In this document: positions 27,180-35,969 of the stretch, one piece after another
Layout of the letters: each line of letters starts with the position of its first letter
Position numbering within the stretch: position 1 is the first letter of the stretch
From: Bacteroidales bacterium
GTDB lineage: Bacteria; Bacteroidota; Bacteroidia; Bacteroidales; UBA932
Assembly: GCA_016287875.1 (NCBI GenBank)
Contig: JAEEXQ010000006.1
Span: 1-64,000, forward strand
Length of the DNA stretch: 64,000 bases
Direction of reading: 5' to 3'
Position numbers and translations under genes: made by a program
Notes under the pieces: generated by a model
What the model saw: the letters and a program-made list of their open reading frames with translations, nothing else
Told to the model about the DNA's origin: nothing
Databases searched by the model: none

Positions 27180-28783
27180 ATCAGAGGGGATGAGAGTGCC
27201 GTGCGGAGGGCGTCGTCGTAGCGGATGTCAACCTCCACGCCGCCTTCCTGATACCAGTAGCGTATGGCTATCTCCCTTTCGATGAAGGGGATGATCTCGT
27301 CTTTCTTCATACGCAGGAAGGCCTCCTTCGAAATCTCCAGGGCCTTGCGCATAGATTCTATCTCGTCCTTGGCCACATCCGCCATCTCGTCCTTCTCCAG
27401 CTGCTTCACCATCTGGTCGAAGTAGGTGCGGGCCGAGGAGCGGTAATCGAAATCCTTGCCGACGGCGAAGGCCACGAAGTCATCGTAGTCCTCGAGATGG
27501 AAGTCCTTGGCTGCGGGGATGCTCTCGTGGGTCTTCACGAACTCCATCGCATACTGCTCCACCACTCCGTTCACCACCAGCGAATACACCAGGCGGCTGT
27601 ATTCCTTGCCTTCTATCTTGACGTCGGGGGTGATGCCGCCGCCGTCACGCACTATGCGCCCGCGGGCAGTGCGGAACTCGTGGGTCAGCGAATCGGGGAT
27701 GTGCCCCACGCTGCCATCTTCGTTGCGATGGGCATAATCTATGGCCTGCACGCAGCGGCCGGAGGGAGTATAATACTTGGCGGTGGTCACTTTCAGCTGG
27801 CCGTTGTAAGGCAGGGGGCGTATGCTCTGCACCAGTCCCTTGCCGAAGGTGCGGGTGCCCATTATGGTAGCGCGGTCGAGGTCCTGCAGTGCGCCCGAGA
27901 CGATCTCGGAGGCGGATGCCGAACCGGAATCCACCATCACTATCACGGGGAGCTCGAGGTCCACGGGATCCTGCTTGGTAACCATCTGCTGCTCGCCCAC
28001 CAGGGAGTTGCCCTTGGAACTGACCACCAGCGAACCCTTGGGCACGAAGGCGGACACTATGCCCACAGCCTCGTGCATCAGGCCGCCGCCGTTGCCGCGG
28101 AGGTCTATCACCAGCTTGTCCATCCCCTCCGCCTTAAGCTTGGCGACGCGGGAGCGGAAGTCGTTCCCCAGCCCGTCGGTGAAGCCTCCGATACGGATGT
28201 ATCCGGTCTTGGTGCCGTCCAGCAGGGAGGCATATTCGATGTCGGGAATATGTATCTTCTCGCGGGTGATGGTAATGGTCTTTTCCTCGCCGCTGCGCAC
28301 CTTGCGCACCAGGAAGACTACCTGGGTACCGGGCTTGCCCTTCATCTTCTCGCTGCTCTCGGAGGCGGTCAGGCCTATGGTACTGAGGCCGTCGATGGTG
28401 AGTATCTGATCGCCGCACTGCAGGCCGGCACGGGCCGCAGGAGAGCCGGCGTAAGGCTCGTTGATCAGCACGGGCTCTTCCTTTTTAGGCTTGTAGATAA
28501 TGGCCCCGATGCCGCCGTAGGTCTTGCCTATCATCAGCTCGAAGTCCTCGTTTTCCTCTTCGGGGACATATACCGTGTACGGATCGAGGGTGGCGAGCAT
28601 CGCGTCGATGCCGGCCTGGGTCATCCTCTGCACGGGAAGGGTGTCCACGTAGGTACGGTTAAGCTCCTGGAGTATGGCGGTATTGACCTCCACCGCCTGT
28701 CCCAGCTTGAATAATTTGGATTGTGCCCCGGCGCTTAGCGAGAATGCCAGCAGGGCGGATATGATGATGATAGTCTTTTTCAT
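27176..28783 (-). CDS. C-terminal processing peptidase (S41, PDZ-containing)
   Basis: This 535-residue exported protease has a signal peptide (cleavage after SAGA, about residue 20), a PDZ domain (about 85-165, with GIGAIIY and GSPAARAGLQCGDQI) and an S41A catalytic domain. DSGSASASEI gives nucleophile Ser290 and TFGKGLVQ gives the general base Lys315, 25 residues apart as in Prc/CtpA enzymes. A C-terminal helical extension of about 150 residues follows. It degrades or trims periplasmic proteins from their C-terminus. It follows the U32 gene by 12 bases and is coupled to rdgB. Confidence 0.95.
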   Translation of the reverse strand: MKKTIIIISALLAFSLSAGAQSKLFKLGQAVEVNTAILQELNRTYVDTLPVQRMTQAGIDAMLATLDPYTVYVPEEENEDFELMIGKTYGGIGAIIYKPKKEEPVLINEPYAGSPAARAGLQCGDQILTIDGLSTIGLTASESSEKMKGKPGTQVVFLVRKVRSGEEKTITITREKIHIPDIEYASLLDGTKTGYIRIGGFTDGLGNDFRSRVAKLKAEGMDKLVIDLRGNGGGLMHEAVGIVSAFVPKGSLVVSSKGNSLVGEQQMVTKQDPVDLELPVIVMVDSGSASASEIVSGALQDLDRATIMGTRTFGKGLVQSIRPLPYNGQLKVTTAKYYTPSGRCVQAIDYAHRNEDGSVGHIPDSLTHEFRTARGRIVRDGGGITPDVKIEGKEYSRLVYSLVVNGVVEQYAMEFVKTHESIPAAKDFHLEDYDDFVAFAVGKDFDYRSSARTYFDQMVKQLEKDEMADVAKDEIESMRKALEISKEAFLRMKKDEIIPFIEREIAIRYWYQEGGVEVDIRYDDALRTALSSPLI

Positions 28784-28795
28784 ACGATTTGTCCT

Positions 28796-30055
28796 TTACT
28801 GCATAATCCGTTCCACTTCCTCCCATATGTATACCTTGTCGCCCCGACGCAGGCGGCTGCCTTCCGGCAGACCCACGGAGCATTTGCTGCCCTTGGGAGC
28901 CTCGCGCACGGGCTCGAAGTTGACGCGTATGTCCTCCGCCTTGAACTCCACCACCCCGGTGGTGCTGCCTATGGCCATAAGATCGTCGCCTACTTTTATG
29001 GGAGCGCTTTCCACGGTGACTTCGGCCACGCCTATGCGGTCGAACCAGTTGGTCACCTTGCCGGCATACACCTTGCGCCGGGTGGCCTGGGAGCCATAGA
29101 CGTCGCTCCACTGGCCCAGGTAGGCGCCCTGATAGTATCCGTCCCAGAATCCGCGGTTGAACACCTCGGCCAGGCGGCCCTTCAGCTCCGCGGCTTTTTC
29201 AGGGGTGAAGCTGCCGTCGCAGACCGCATCCGCCGCCTGCCTGTAGCATTGGGCGGTGCGCTTCACGTATTCCGCACTGCGGGCTCGGCCTTCTATCTTG
29301 AAGACCTTGACGCCGGATTCTATTATCCTGCCCAGGAACTCTATGGTGCAGAGGTCCTTGGGCGACATTATATACTTGTTGTCTATGTTGAGTTCGTTGC
29401 CGGTTTCGAGGTCGGTGACCCCGTAGCCGCGACGGCATATCTGTATGCATTCCCCGCGGTTGGCGGACTGCCCGGCGGTGTGGAGGCTCAGGTAGCATTT
29501 CCCGGAAATGGCCATGCAGAGGGCGCCGTGGGCGAACATCTCTATGCGGACCAGCTTGCCGGAAGGGCCCTTTATCTGCTCGCGCACTATTCCGTCGTAG
29601 ATGGCGCGAACCTGGTCCAGATTCAGTTCGCGGGCCAGCACCACCACGTCTGCGAACTGGGCGTAGAAGCGCACGGCCTCGAGGTTCGAGATGCTAAGCT
29701 GGGTGGAGATATGGACTTCGAGACCTATCTGCCTGCAGTAGCTTATGGCAGCTATGTCGGAGGCGATTATGGCGTCCACCCCGGCCTCCTTGGCCTTGTC
29801 CAGGGCCTCCCGCATAGCAGGAAGGTCCTCGGGATAGAGGCAGATGTTCAGCGTCAGATAGCTTTTCACGCCGGCCGCGCGGCAGATGCGCGTGACTTCC
29901 CTGAGGTCGCCCGGGGCGAAATTGTTCGCCGAATGCGCCCTCATATTCAGATTCCCTACTCCGAAGTAAACCGAATCGGCCCCGCCTTCAATAGCGGCCT
30001 GCAGGCATTCGAAATTGCCCGCGGGCGCCATTATTTCCAGTTCTTTCCTGTCCAT
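28796..30055 (-). CDS. U32 family protein (tRNA/rRNA hydroxylation type, formerly peptidase U32)
   Basis: This 419-residue cytoplasmic protein shows the U32 signature EMFAHGALCMAISGKCYLS and the following cysteines in GECIQICRRGYG, which bind an iron-sulfur cluster in characterised members. The TIM-barrel N-terminus starts IMAPAGNFECLQAAIEGGADSVYFG. Relatives such as TrhP and RlhA take part in tRNA or 23S rRNA uridine/cytidine hydroxylation; which type this is cannot be decided. A TATTTTTG promoter box ends six bases before its ATG. Confidence 0.93.
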   Translation of the reverse strand: MDRKELEIMAPAGNFECLQAAIEGGADSVYFGVGNLNMRAHSANNFAPGDLREVTRICRAAGVKSYLTLNICLYPEDLPAMREALDKAKEAGVDAIIASDIAAISYCRQIGLEVHISTQLSISNLEAVRFYAQFADVVVLARELNLDQVRAIYDGIVREQIKGPSGKLVRIEMFAHGALCMAISGKCYLSLHTAGQSANRGECIQICRRGYGVTDLETGNELNIDNKYIMSPKDLCTIEFLGRIIESGVKVFKIEGRARSAEYVKRTAQCYRQAADAVCDGSFTPEKAAELKGRLAEVFNRGFWDGYYQGAYLGQWSDVYGSQATRRKVYAGKVTNWFDRIGVAEVTVESAPIKVGDDLMAIGSTTGVVEFKAEDIRVNFEPVREAPKGSKCSVGLPEGSRLRRGDKVYIWEEVERIMQ

Positions 30056-30061
30056 ATCTTA

Positions 30062-30098
30062 CAAAAATACGGATTTTTCCGGATTTGTTATATCTTTG
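30062..30098. promoter_or_regulatory. Divergent promoters for the U32 gene and the metal-uptake operon
   Basis: The minus-strand TATTTTTG (30069 to 30062) ends six bases before the U32 ATG, and the plus-strand TATCTTTG (30091-30098) ends eight bases before the ATG at 30107. The boxes are 21 bases apart. The short palindrome CGGA-TTTT-TCCG (30070-30081) between them could be a metalloregulator site; this is a guess. Confidence 0.55.
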
Positions 30099-30106
30099 CA
30101 GTCCTC

Positions 30107-30454
30107 ATGCGGAAGTACGGACACATAATCTCTACCTTTTTGCTGGCGGTATTCCTGACCGCCCTGCTGCTGTCCGCCTTCCACACCCATCCCGCCCATA
30201 TCGAAGAGCCCCGCTGCGAGCAATGCGAGCATCACATTCCCCATCCCGGGCACATAGCTGCCGTGGAGAGCGGTATTTCCGATTGCTTGCTCTGCCATTT
30301 CCTCGGGCTGCCCTTCGTGCTGGCTCTGGCTGCCCTGGTTCTGCCTCCGGCAATGTTGCTGAGCGGTCTGGCGCCCCGTCCGCAGTGGGCTGCAGTTTCC
30401 TCCCACATCCGCCATACCCGTTCCCGGGCTCCCCCGGTGCTCTTTTTCGCCTGA
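30107..30454 (+). CDS. Small His/Cys-rich membrane protein upstream of a TonB receptor
   Basis: This 115-residue protein has an N-terminal hydrophobic segment (about 8-26), a cluster of metal-binding residues (HTHPAHIEEPRCEQCEHHIP and HPGH, then CLLCH) and a second hydrophobic segment (about 67-87). I do not recognise a named family. The start is chosen because a TATCTTTG box ends eight bases upstream and the longer frame runs antisense through the U32 gene. Its place as first gene of a TonB-receptor operon and its His/Cys content suggest metal sensing or binding, probably of zinc or copper; this is inference. Confidence 0.7.
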   Translation: MRKYGHIISTFLLAVFLTALLLSAFHTHPAHIEEPRCEQCEHHIPHPGHIAAVESGISDCLLCHFLGLPFVLALAALVLPPAMLLSGLAPRPQWAAVSSHIRHTRSRAPPVLFFA

Positions 30455-30486
30455 TTATCGGAAAAAGAACATTTTAACGGATAAGT

Positions 30487-32568
30487 ATGATTGCAACCAT
30501 CCTGGCTGCCATCGTGCTGCTGCAGGTTCAGGACAGCACCGAAGTCCTAGGCCCGGCCACCATCTATGGTGAGTCGAAGCGCCAGGAGCTGATGCACCTT
30601 AGCCTGGGCAGCGTGGAGGTCGGCCGAAACTACATAGAAAACAATTTCTCCGGCACCCTCGCCGGGAGCCTCAGCGCCATCCCCGGCGTGCAGGCCCGCG
30701 CCATAGGCTCGGGTCAGTCCAAGCCTGCCATCCGCGGTCTGGGATTCAACCGCATCGCAGTGGCGGTGGACGGCATAAAGCACGAAGGGCAGCAGTGGGG
30801 CGACGACCACGGGCTGGAGATAGACCAGTTCGCCATCGACCGGGTGGAGGTCGTCAAAGGCCCCGGAGCCCTTATGTACGGCTCGGATGCCATAGGCGGA
30901 GTGCTGGGGATATACACCAATTATCTGCCGCTGAAGCCCTTCGAAGGGAGGGTGAATCTCTTCGGGCGCAGCAACAATCAGTCGGCCGGAATCTCGGCCC
31001 GCCTGCAGGGGCGCAAGGAGCATTTCTACTGGAAACTGCATCTGACCGGCTCCGACTACGCCGACTACAAGGTTCCCGCCGACGAGATCGAGTACTACTC
31101 CTACAGGATTCCCCTGAAGGATGGCACCCTGCGCAATACGGCCGGGCAGGAGAAGGATGCATCCCTCACCCTGGGATATGTGAGCCCTAGCTTCCGTAAC
31201 GATTTCAAAGTGTCGGACACCTGGGCCAAGAGCGGCTTCTTCGCCAATGCCCACGGCCTGGAGGTGCGCCTGTCCCAGATAGACTACGACGCCTCCCTGC
31301 GGGACATCGACCTCCCCTATCAGAGCGTGAACCATCTCACGGTGCACAACCATTCCCACTTCCACGGGAACGGTTTCACCATGGACGGGGACCTGGCCTG
31401 GCAGATGAACCACCGCCAGGAACGGTCGGAGAGCGTGTCGCACGGATATATGCCCGTCCCTCCGGATGACTTGGAAAGGGATTTCCGCAAGCACACCTTC
31501 ACGGGGAAACTGGGCGCGAAGATAGCCCTTTCGCCGGAAAACCTGCTCCAGGCAGGACTGGACGGCGAATTCCAGCATAACCGGCGGGGCGGATGGGGAT
31601 TCATCATCCCCGACTTCGAAACCCTTTCGGGCGGAGTGTCCGTAACCGACAGGCACAGCGTCTCGGACGAGCTGAACTTCAATGCCGGCGTGCGCTACGA
31701 CCACGTCCGTACCGATATCCATGGTTACACCGATTGGTTCACCACTCCGGACGAGGGCGGCACTCCGGTATATAAGCAGCGCTCCGGCGACATCTCCCGG
31801 CACTTCGACAGCTTCACCTGGTCCGCGGGGGCCGCTTGGAGTCCGGCCGGATGGGTGCTGAAGGCCAACCTGGGCAAGAGTTTCCGCGTTCCCATCCCCA
31901 AGGAACTCGGGGCGGACGGCGTGAACTACCATATTTTCCGATACGAAAAAGGGTCCCCGGACCTGAGGCCGGAAGAGTCTTATCAGGCCGACGCCAGCAT
32001 CAACTGGATGGGCCGGAAGATATCTTTCCGCCTGGATCCGTACCTGAACTGGTTCCCCAACTACATCTACCTCAACCCCGGTTCCGACTATTATGAAGGC
32101 CTGCAGATGTACAGCTACACCCAGGCCGAAGTGTTCCGGAGCGGGTTCGAAGCGCAGCTGTCCTGGAAGCCGCTGAACTTCCTGGAGTTGGAGGCCAGGG
32201 GGGAATATCTCTATGCACGGCAGATGTCCGGTGCCAAGAAAGGATACACCCTCCCCTTCTGTCCCCCTTGGAGGGCCGCTTTCGACCTGCGGTATACCTT
32301 CTCCGAGGATGGTTTCGTGCTGGCCGGCCTGCGCGTGGCCGGAAGGCAGGACGAGATAGTCCCTCCCGAAAAGCCCACGGAGGGCTGGTATACCATCAAT
32401 CTCTCTGCCGGCAAGAGTTTCTCTGTCGGCTCCGTACTTCTCAAGACCGGCATCCAGGTGGAGAACCTCCTGAACCGGCGATATTACGACCATACCAGTT
32501 ATTACAGGCTCATAGGAGTCCCGGAGCCTGGGATTAACGCATCACTTATGCTGGGACTCGAATTTTAA
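30487..32568 (+). CDS. TonB-dependent outer membrane receptor (metal or siderophore type)
   Basis: This 693-residue receptor has a short signal (MIATILAAIVLLQVQ), a plug (about 45-165, with GVQARAIGSGQSKPAIRGLG, GQQWGDDHGLEID and GPGALMYGSDAIGGVLGIY) and a 22-strand-type barrel ending in LEF. It has no SusC-type N-terminal carboxypeptidase-like domain and no SusD partner, so it is of the classical metal/cofactor class. With a His/Cys-rich protein upstream and two DUF4625 lipoproteins downstream, I infer uptake of a divalent metal or its chelate. Confidence 0.9.
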   Translation: MIATILAAIVLLQVQDSTEVLGPATIYGESKRQELMHLSLGSVEVGRNYIENNFSGTLAGSLSAIPGVQARAIGSGQSKPAIRGLGFNRIAVAVDGIKHEGQQWGDDHGLEIDQFAIDRVEVVKGPGALMYGSDAIGGVLGIYTNYLPLKPFEGRVNLFGRSNNQSAGISARLQGRKEHFYWKLHLTGSDYADYKVPADEIEYYSYRIPLKDGTLRNTAGQEKDASLTLGYVSPSFRNDFKVSDTWAKSGFFANAHGLEVRLSQIDYDASLRDIDLPYQSVNHLTVHNHSHFHGNGFTMDGDLAWQMNHRQERSESVSHGYMPVPPDDLERDFRKHTFTGKLGAKIALSPENLLQAGLDGEFQHNRRGGWGFIIPDFETLSGGVSVTDRHSVSDELNFNAGVRYDHVRTDIHGYTDWFTTPDEGGTPVYKQRSGDISRHFDSFTWSAGAAWSPAGWVLKANLGKSFRVPIPKELGADGVNYHIFRYEKGSPDLRPEESYQADASINWMGRKISFRLDPYLNWFPNYIYLNPGSDYYEGLQMYSYTQAEVFRSGFEAQLSWKPLNFLELEARGEYLYARQMSGAKKGYTLPFCPPWRAAFDLRYTFSEDGFVLAGLRVAGRQDEIVPPEKPTEGWYTINLSAGKSFSVGSVLLKTGIQVENLLNRRYYDHTSYYRLIGVPEPGINASLMLGLEF

Positions 32569-32581
32569 AACAAGAATCATT

Positions 32582-33019
32582 ATGAAAAAGAATATAATCC
32601 TCGCTATTTCCGCAATTATCGTATTTGCCGTCCTGGCCATCTCCTGCAAGAAGGATGAGGCCACGGCCAAACCCGTCATCACCCTCACCGAGGTTGGCCA
32701 CGACAACAGCAGGCACGCAATGCGCGGCGACGATATGCACCTCGAGGCGGACATCGTGGCCGAGGGGCTTATCAAGCGCATCGACGTGGAAATCCACAAG
32801 GAAGATGGTGGCTACGAGATTGAGAAATCCTACACCGAGGGCAAGTACATAGGAGTCAAGAACACCGAATTCCACGAGCATATCGACATCCCCGCCGAAG
32901 CCCCCCTGGGAGAGTATCACCTGCATTTCACCGTTACCGACAAAAAGGGTCAGACCACTCTTGCCGAAGCCCATATCGAGGTTGTAGAATTCGACGAACA
33001 TGAGCATCACGATGAATAA
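32582..33019 (+). CDS. DUF4625 lipoprotein, His/Glu-rich
   Basis: This 145-residue protein has a lipoprotein signal (LAISCKKDE, Cys21) and one immunoglobulin-like DUF4625 domain, with conserved GDDMHLEADIVAEGLIKRID and LGEYHLHFTV. It is rich in His, Asp and Glu and ends EFDEHEHHDE, which suits metal binding. It lies 13 bases after the TonB receptor gene and overlaps the next DUF4625 gene. The domain has no established function. Confidence 0.85.
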   Translation: MKKNIILAISAIIVFAVLAISCKKDEATAKPVITLTEVGHDNSRHAMRGDDMHLEADIVAEGLIKRIDVEIHKEDGGYEIEKSYTEGKYIGVKNTEFHEHIDIPAEAPLGEYHLHFTVTDKKGQTTLAEAHIEVVEFDEHEHHDE

Positions 33020-33470
33020 GTTTGTTTCTATTATGCTGCTGTGCGCGCTCTGTGCGTGCAGCAGCTCTCCATCAAAGGATCTGGTTCCGCCGTCCATCCT
33101 TCCGGTAGAGGACCGCAGCTGCCCTCTTAACTGCCAGCAATTCGTGCGGGGCACGGCCATTCCCTTCTGCTGCGCCTTCTCCGACAACAAGGAGCTGGGG
33201 GCTTTCAATATCGAAGTGCATAACAACTTCGACCACCACACCCACGGCACCGAGGCAGGAGAGTGCAAGCAGGATCCGGTAAAGAAACCCGTCAATCCCT
33301 GGGTGTTCAACCAGGATTATAAGATTCCGTCGGGAGAGACCTACTACGAGGCCGAGTTCTGGCTGGACATTCCCGAAGATGTCGATCCGGGAGAGTATCA
33401 CTTTATGATAAGGGTGACCGATGCATCCGGCTGGCAGCAGCTGCGCTCGGTAAGCATACGCCTAGATTAG
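33012..33470 (+). CDS. Second DUF4625-like lipoprotein
   Basis: This protein of 152 residues from the ATG at 33012 starts MNKFVSIMLLCALCACSSSP, a lipoprotein signal. I prefer this ATG to the one at 33000 because it begins the signal exactly. The domain resembles its neighbour: INxPFxxAFSDxxEL-like strands, HNNFDHHTHGTE and PGEYHFMIRVTDASG. It overlaps the upstream DUF4625 gene by eight bases, so the two are translationally coupled paralogues. The histidine cluster again suggests metal. The 3' end overlaps the convergent metallopeptidase gene by nine bases. Confidence 0.8.
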   Translation: MNKFVSIMLLCALCACSSSPSKDLVPPSILPVEDRSCPLNCQQFVRGTAIPFCCAFSDNKELGAFNIEVHNNFDHHTHGTEAGECKQDPVKKPVNPWVFNQDYKIPSGETYYEAEFWLDIPEDVDPGEYHFMIRVTDASGWQQLRSVSIRLD

Positions 33471-33875
33471 CTTATATTCCCTGAGCCTTTTGCGCAGGGC
33501 GAGATGGTCCGGGCAGACGCTCTCCAGAAGGGCGTGGAACTCGGGACCGTGATTCATGTGCTTAAGGTGGCAGAGCTCGTGGAGCATCACATAGTCCCGG
33601 AGTTCTTCCGGCAGACGCATCAGGTTAAGGTTAAGGTTGATGTTTCCCTTGACCGAGCAGCTGCCCCAATTGCTTACATTGTGCTTGATACGCACCTGGT
33701 TATACCGGAAACCATACAGTTCCGCCAGCTCTTCAAGTCTTCCGGGCAGATATGCCTTGGCCTCGGCGCGGAGCCGCTTCACCTCCGGCGTCTCCGCCAG
33801 CTTCCGCCTCGCCCTGCGCCTGCGGACCACTATCCGCACCCGGCCCGAAAGTATGTCGCCCAGAGTGATTTTCAT
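33462..33875 (-). CDS. YgjP-type metallopeptidase domain protein (DUF45, M48-like), short form
   Basis: This 137-residue protein carries the zinc motif HELCHLKHMNHGPEFH, with HExxH and a downstream histidine, and the preceding WGSCSVKGNINLN motif that defines the YgjP/DUF45 family. Typical members are about 230 residues. This one lacks most of the N-terminal beta-sheet region but keeps the metal site, so it looks like a compact variant rather than a broken gene. A minus-strand TATCTTTG box ends five bases before its ATG. The substrate is unknown. Confidence 0.85.
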   Translation of the reverse strand: MKITLGDILSGRVRIVVRRRRARRKLAETPEVKRLRAEAKAYLPGRLEELAELYGFRYNQVRIKHNVSNWGSCSVKGNINLNLNLMRLPEELRDYVMLHELCHLKHMNHGPEFHALLESVCPDHLALRKRLREYKLI

Positions 33876-33880
33876 TTCGG

Positions 33881-33919
33881 CAAAGATAGCCTAAATCTCC
33901 GGCTTTTTCGTTATCTTTG
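33881..33919. promoter_or_regulatory. Divergent promoters for the YgjP-like and polyprenyl synthase genes
   Basis: Minus-strand TATCTTTG (33888 to 33881) lies five bases before the YgjP-like ATG, and plus-strand TATCTTTG (33912-33919) lies six bases before the ATG at 33926. Both transcripts should be nearly leaderless. Confidence 0.6.
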
Positions 33920-33925
33920 TCTGTT

Positions 33926-34909
33926 ATGCTTACCGAAACACACATCGATGGCGCGATTGCGCGTCTGTTCACCGAAATAAAGTTCCCCGGAGAGCCGGCG
34001 GGGCTCTACGATCCGCTGCGCTATATGATAGCCATAGGCGGGAAGCGTATCCGTCCGAAGCTCTGCCTGATGTCCTACTCCATCTTCAAGGACAGGCTAA
34101 CCCCTAAGCTTCTGGAGGTTGCCGGGGCCCTCGAAGTGTTCCATACCTTCACCCTGCTGCACGACGATATTATGGACCGTTCTCCCCTGCGCCGCGGGCA
34201 GCAGACCGTTTGGAAGAAGTGGGGCGAGGATACGGCCATCCTTTCGGGAGATGTAATGCAGATAGATGCATACAAGCGCATAGCCAAGGCTCCTGCCGAC
34301 AGGCTCGAGGCCGTGCTGGCCCTGTTCAGCAAGACTGCGGCCGAGGTTTGCGAAGGGCAGCAGTTCGATATGGAGTTCGAGTCGGTTTCCGAGGTTCCGA
34401 TGGCAGATTACTGCAAGATGATAGGCCTAAAGACCGCGGTGCTGCTGGCCTGTTCCGCCAAGATGGGCGCAGTGATGGCCCAGGCATCCGAGAAGGATTG
34501 CGAGGCCCTCTACGAATACGGATACAAGCTGGGCATGGCCTTCCAGGTGGCAGATGATTATCTGGATGCCTTCGGCGACGAGAAAGTGTTCGGCAAACCC
34601 ATAGGAGGGGATATCGTGAACTGCAAGAAGAGTTGGCTTACCGTACGCACCTGCGAGGTGCTGGCCGGCAGCAGGAAAGCGGCCTTCCTGAAGCGCTTCA
34701 ACGAATGCGTCGCCCCCGGGCAGGAGGCTGCGAAGATAGCGGACATCAAGAAGATCTACATAGAGTGCGGCGTGGACGAGGATGCCCGGGCCGAGGTGCG
34801 CCGCTATACCGAGGAGGCGCAGAAGGCGGTTTCCAAGCTTAAGTTGAACAAGGTTCGGGCAGAGTCGCTGAAGCGTTTTGCCGAGAAGTTGGTGGAGAGG
34901 GCGAAGTAG
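33926..34909 (+). CDS. Trans-isoprenyl diphosphate synthase
   Basis: This 327-residue protein has the first aspartate-rich motif LLHDDIMD followed by RRG, and the second motif VADDYLD with GGDIVNCKKSWL. These bind magnesium and the allylic diphosphate during head-to-tail condensation with isopentenyl diphosphate. The product chain length (farnesyl, geranylgeranyl or longer) cannot be read with certainty. I start at ATG 33926 because the TTG nine bases upstream lies inside the promoter box. The next gene, rsgA, begins one base after the stop. Confidence 0.95.
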   Translation: MLTETHIDGAIARLFTEIKFPGEPAGLYDPLRYMIAIGGKRIRPKLCLMSYSIFKDRLTPKLLEVAGALEVFHTFTLLHDDIMDRSPLRRGQQTVWKKWGEDTAILSGDVMQIDAYKRIAKAPADRLEAVLALFSKTAAEVCEGQQFDMEFESVSEVPMADYCKMIGLKTAVLLACSAKMGAVMAQASEKDCEALYEYGYKLGMAFQVADDYLDAFGDEKVFGKPIGGDIVNCKKSWLTVRTCEVLAGSRKAAFLKRFNECVAPGQEAAKIADIKKIYIECGVDEDARAEVRRYTEEAQKAVSKLKLNKVRAESLKRFAEKLVERAK

Positions 34910-34910
34910 T

Positions 34911-35969
34911 ATGGAGGAGAGGGTCGCGACGGTCATTATGAATGCCGGCAGCCATTATCTGCTGAGCGAGCTTCCGAAGTGGGAGCCGTTTCCGGCCGTG
35001 TTGCGCGGCAAGGTGCGTTTGCAGAAAAGCTCCGCGACCAACCCCATCGCCGTCGGCGACCGCGTCCGCTTCATCCCCTCTGCGGTTGCTGGTACTCCCC
35101 CTTCGGGAGTTCGCCCTTCGGGCTCACCCCACCCTCCCTTCGGGACGGTCCCCCCGCTATCGAACCGCGGGTGTTACGTCCCTCAGGGGGAGTACCAGCA
35201 ACCGCAGGGAGCTGCAGTGATAACGGAGATACTGCCGCGGAGCAATTATGTGATACGCAAATCGACGAACCTGAGCCGGCAGGCACACGTGATAGCCGCC
35301 AACCTCGACCAGGCCGTGATTGCCGTCAGCCTCTTCTTCCCCGAAATCAAACTCCCCTTCCTCGACCGCATACTGGTCACCTGCGAAGTTTACAAGATTC
35401 CGGCGATAATAGTCCTCAACAAGGTCGACCTTTACAAGGCGGATGCACCCGAAGCGGTGGCCGATTTCCACCGCATCTACGAAGGAGCGGGCTACCGCAT
35501 AATCGAGACTTCCTGCAAGACGGGCGAAGGCATAGACGAACTCCGGGAGGCCTGCGGCGGCAAGCTGAGCCTGTTTTCGGGCGAGTCGGGCGTGGGGAAA
35601 TCCTCCCTCGTCAAGGCCATAGACCCCTCCCTGGACCCTAAGGTCGGCAAAATCTCCCTTGCCCATCTGCAGGGCAAACACACCACCTCCCTTTACGAAA
35701 TGTATCCTATCGGCGCCTCCGGCTACCTGATAGATTCGCCGGGGCTGAGGGGGTTCGGGCTGGTAGATTTGGAAAAGGAAGAAATCGCCAAATACTTTCC
35801 GGAAATGCTGCGCGTGGCGGATGACTGCCGCTTCGTCCCCTGCACCCACACTCACGAACCCGGCTGCGCCGTCAAGGCCGCAGTCGATGCCGGGACCATC
35901 AGCGCCGAGCGCTACAATTCTTATCTGGGAATGCTCGAAGAAGACGGAAAATTCCGCAAAGGCTATTGA
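34911..35969 (+). CDS. rsgA: Ribosome small subunit GTPase RsgA, carrying an inserted palindromic element
   Basis: This 352-residue protein assists 30S subunit maturation. It has an N-terminal OB-fold and a circularly permuted GTPase with G4 NKVDL first, then G1 GESGVGKSS and G3 DSPGLRGFG. The C-terminal zinc site has CRFVPCTHTHEPGC. Start ATG 34911 follows the previous stop by one base. In the OB-fold, residues about 57-99 (rich in Pro, Gly, Ser) are foreign to the family and are encoded by an inverted-repeat element. On either side the sequence reads as a normal RsgA (VRFIPSA, then GAAVITEILPRSNYVIRKSTNLSRQ, given here only to locate the break). The gene stays in frame, so the protein is probably functional. 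Confidence 0.96.
   Translation: MEERVATVIMNAGSHYLLSELPKWEPFPAVLRGKVRLQKSSATNPIAVGDRVRFIPSAVAGTPPSGVRPSGSPHPPFGTVPPLSNRGCYVPQGEYQQPQGAAVITEILPRSNYVIRKSTNLSRQAHVIAANLDQAVIAVSLFFPEIKLPFLDRILVTCEVYKIPAIIVLNKVDLYKADAPEAVADFHRIYEGAGYRIIETSCKTGEGIDELREACGGKLSLFSGESGVGKSSLVKAIDPSLDPKVGKISLAHLQGKHTTSLYEMYPIGASGYLIDSPGLRGFGLVDLEKEEIAKYFPEMLRVADDCRFVPCTHTHEPGCAVKAAVDAGTISAERYNSYLGMLEEDGKFRKGY
35080..35207 (+). repeat. Palindromic insertion element A, in frame within rsgA
   Basis: Perfect 23-base inverted repeats at 35080-35102 and 35185-35207 (outer ends CTGCGGTTGCTGG and CCAGCAACCGCAG) flank an interior with three CCCTTCGGG-type mini-hairpins. The right inner end reads CCCTCAGGGGGAG, related to the elements in the MATE and rnr genes. 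It adds about 43 residues to RsgA without a stop or frameshift. Confidence 0.9.

Noticed and set aside
29249..30106. Long N-terminal part of the small His/Cys protein
   Set aside because: It is antisense to the U32 gene, and a promoter box lies eight bases before the ATG at 30107.
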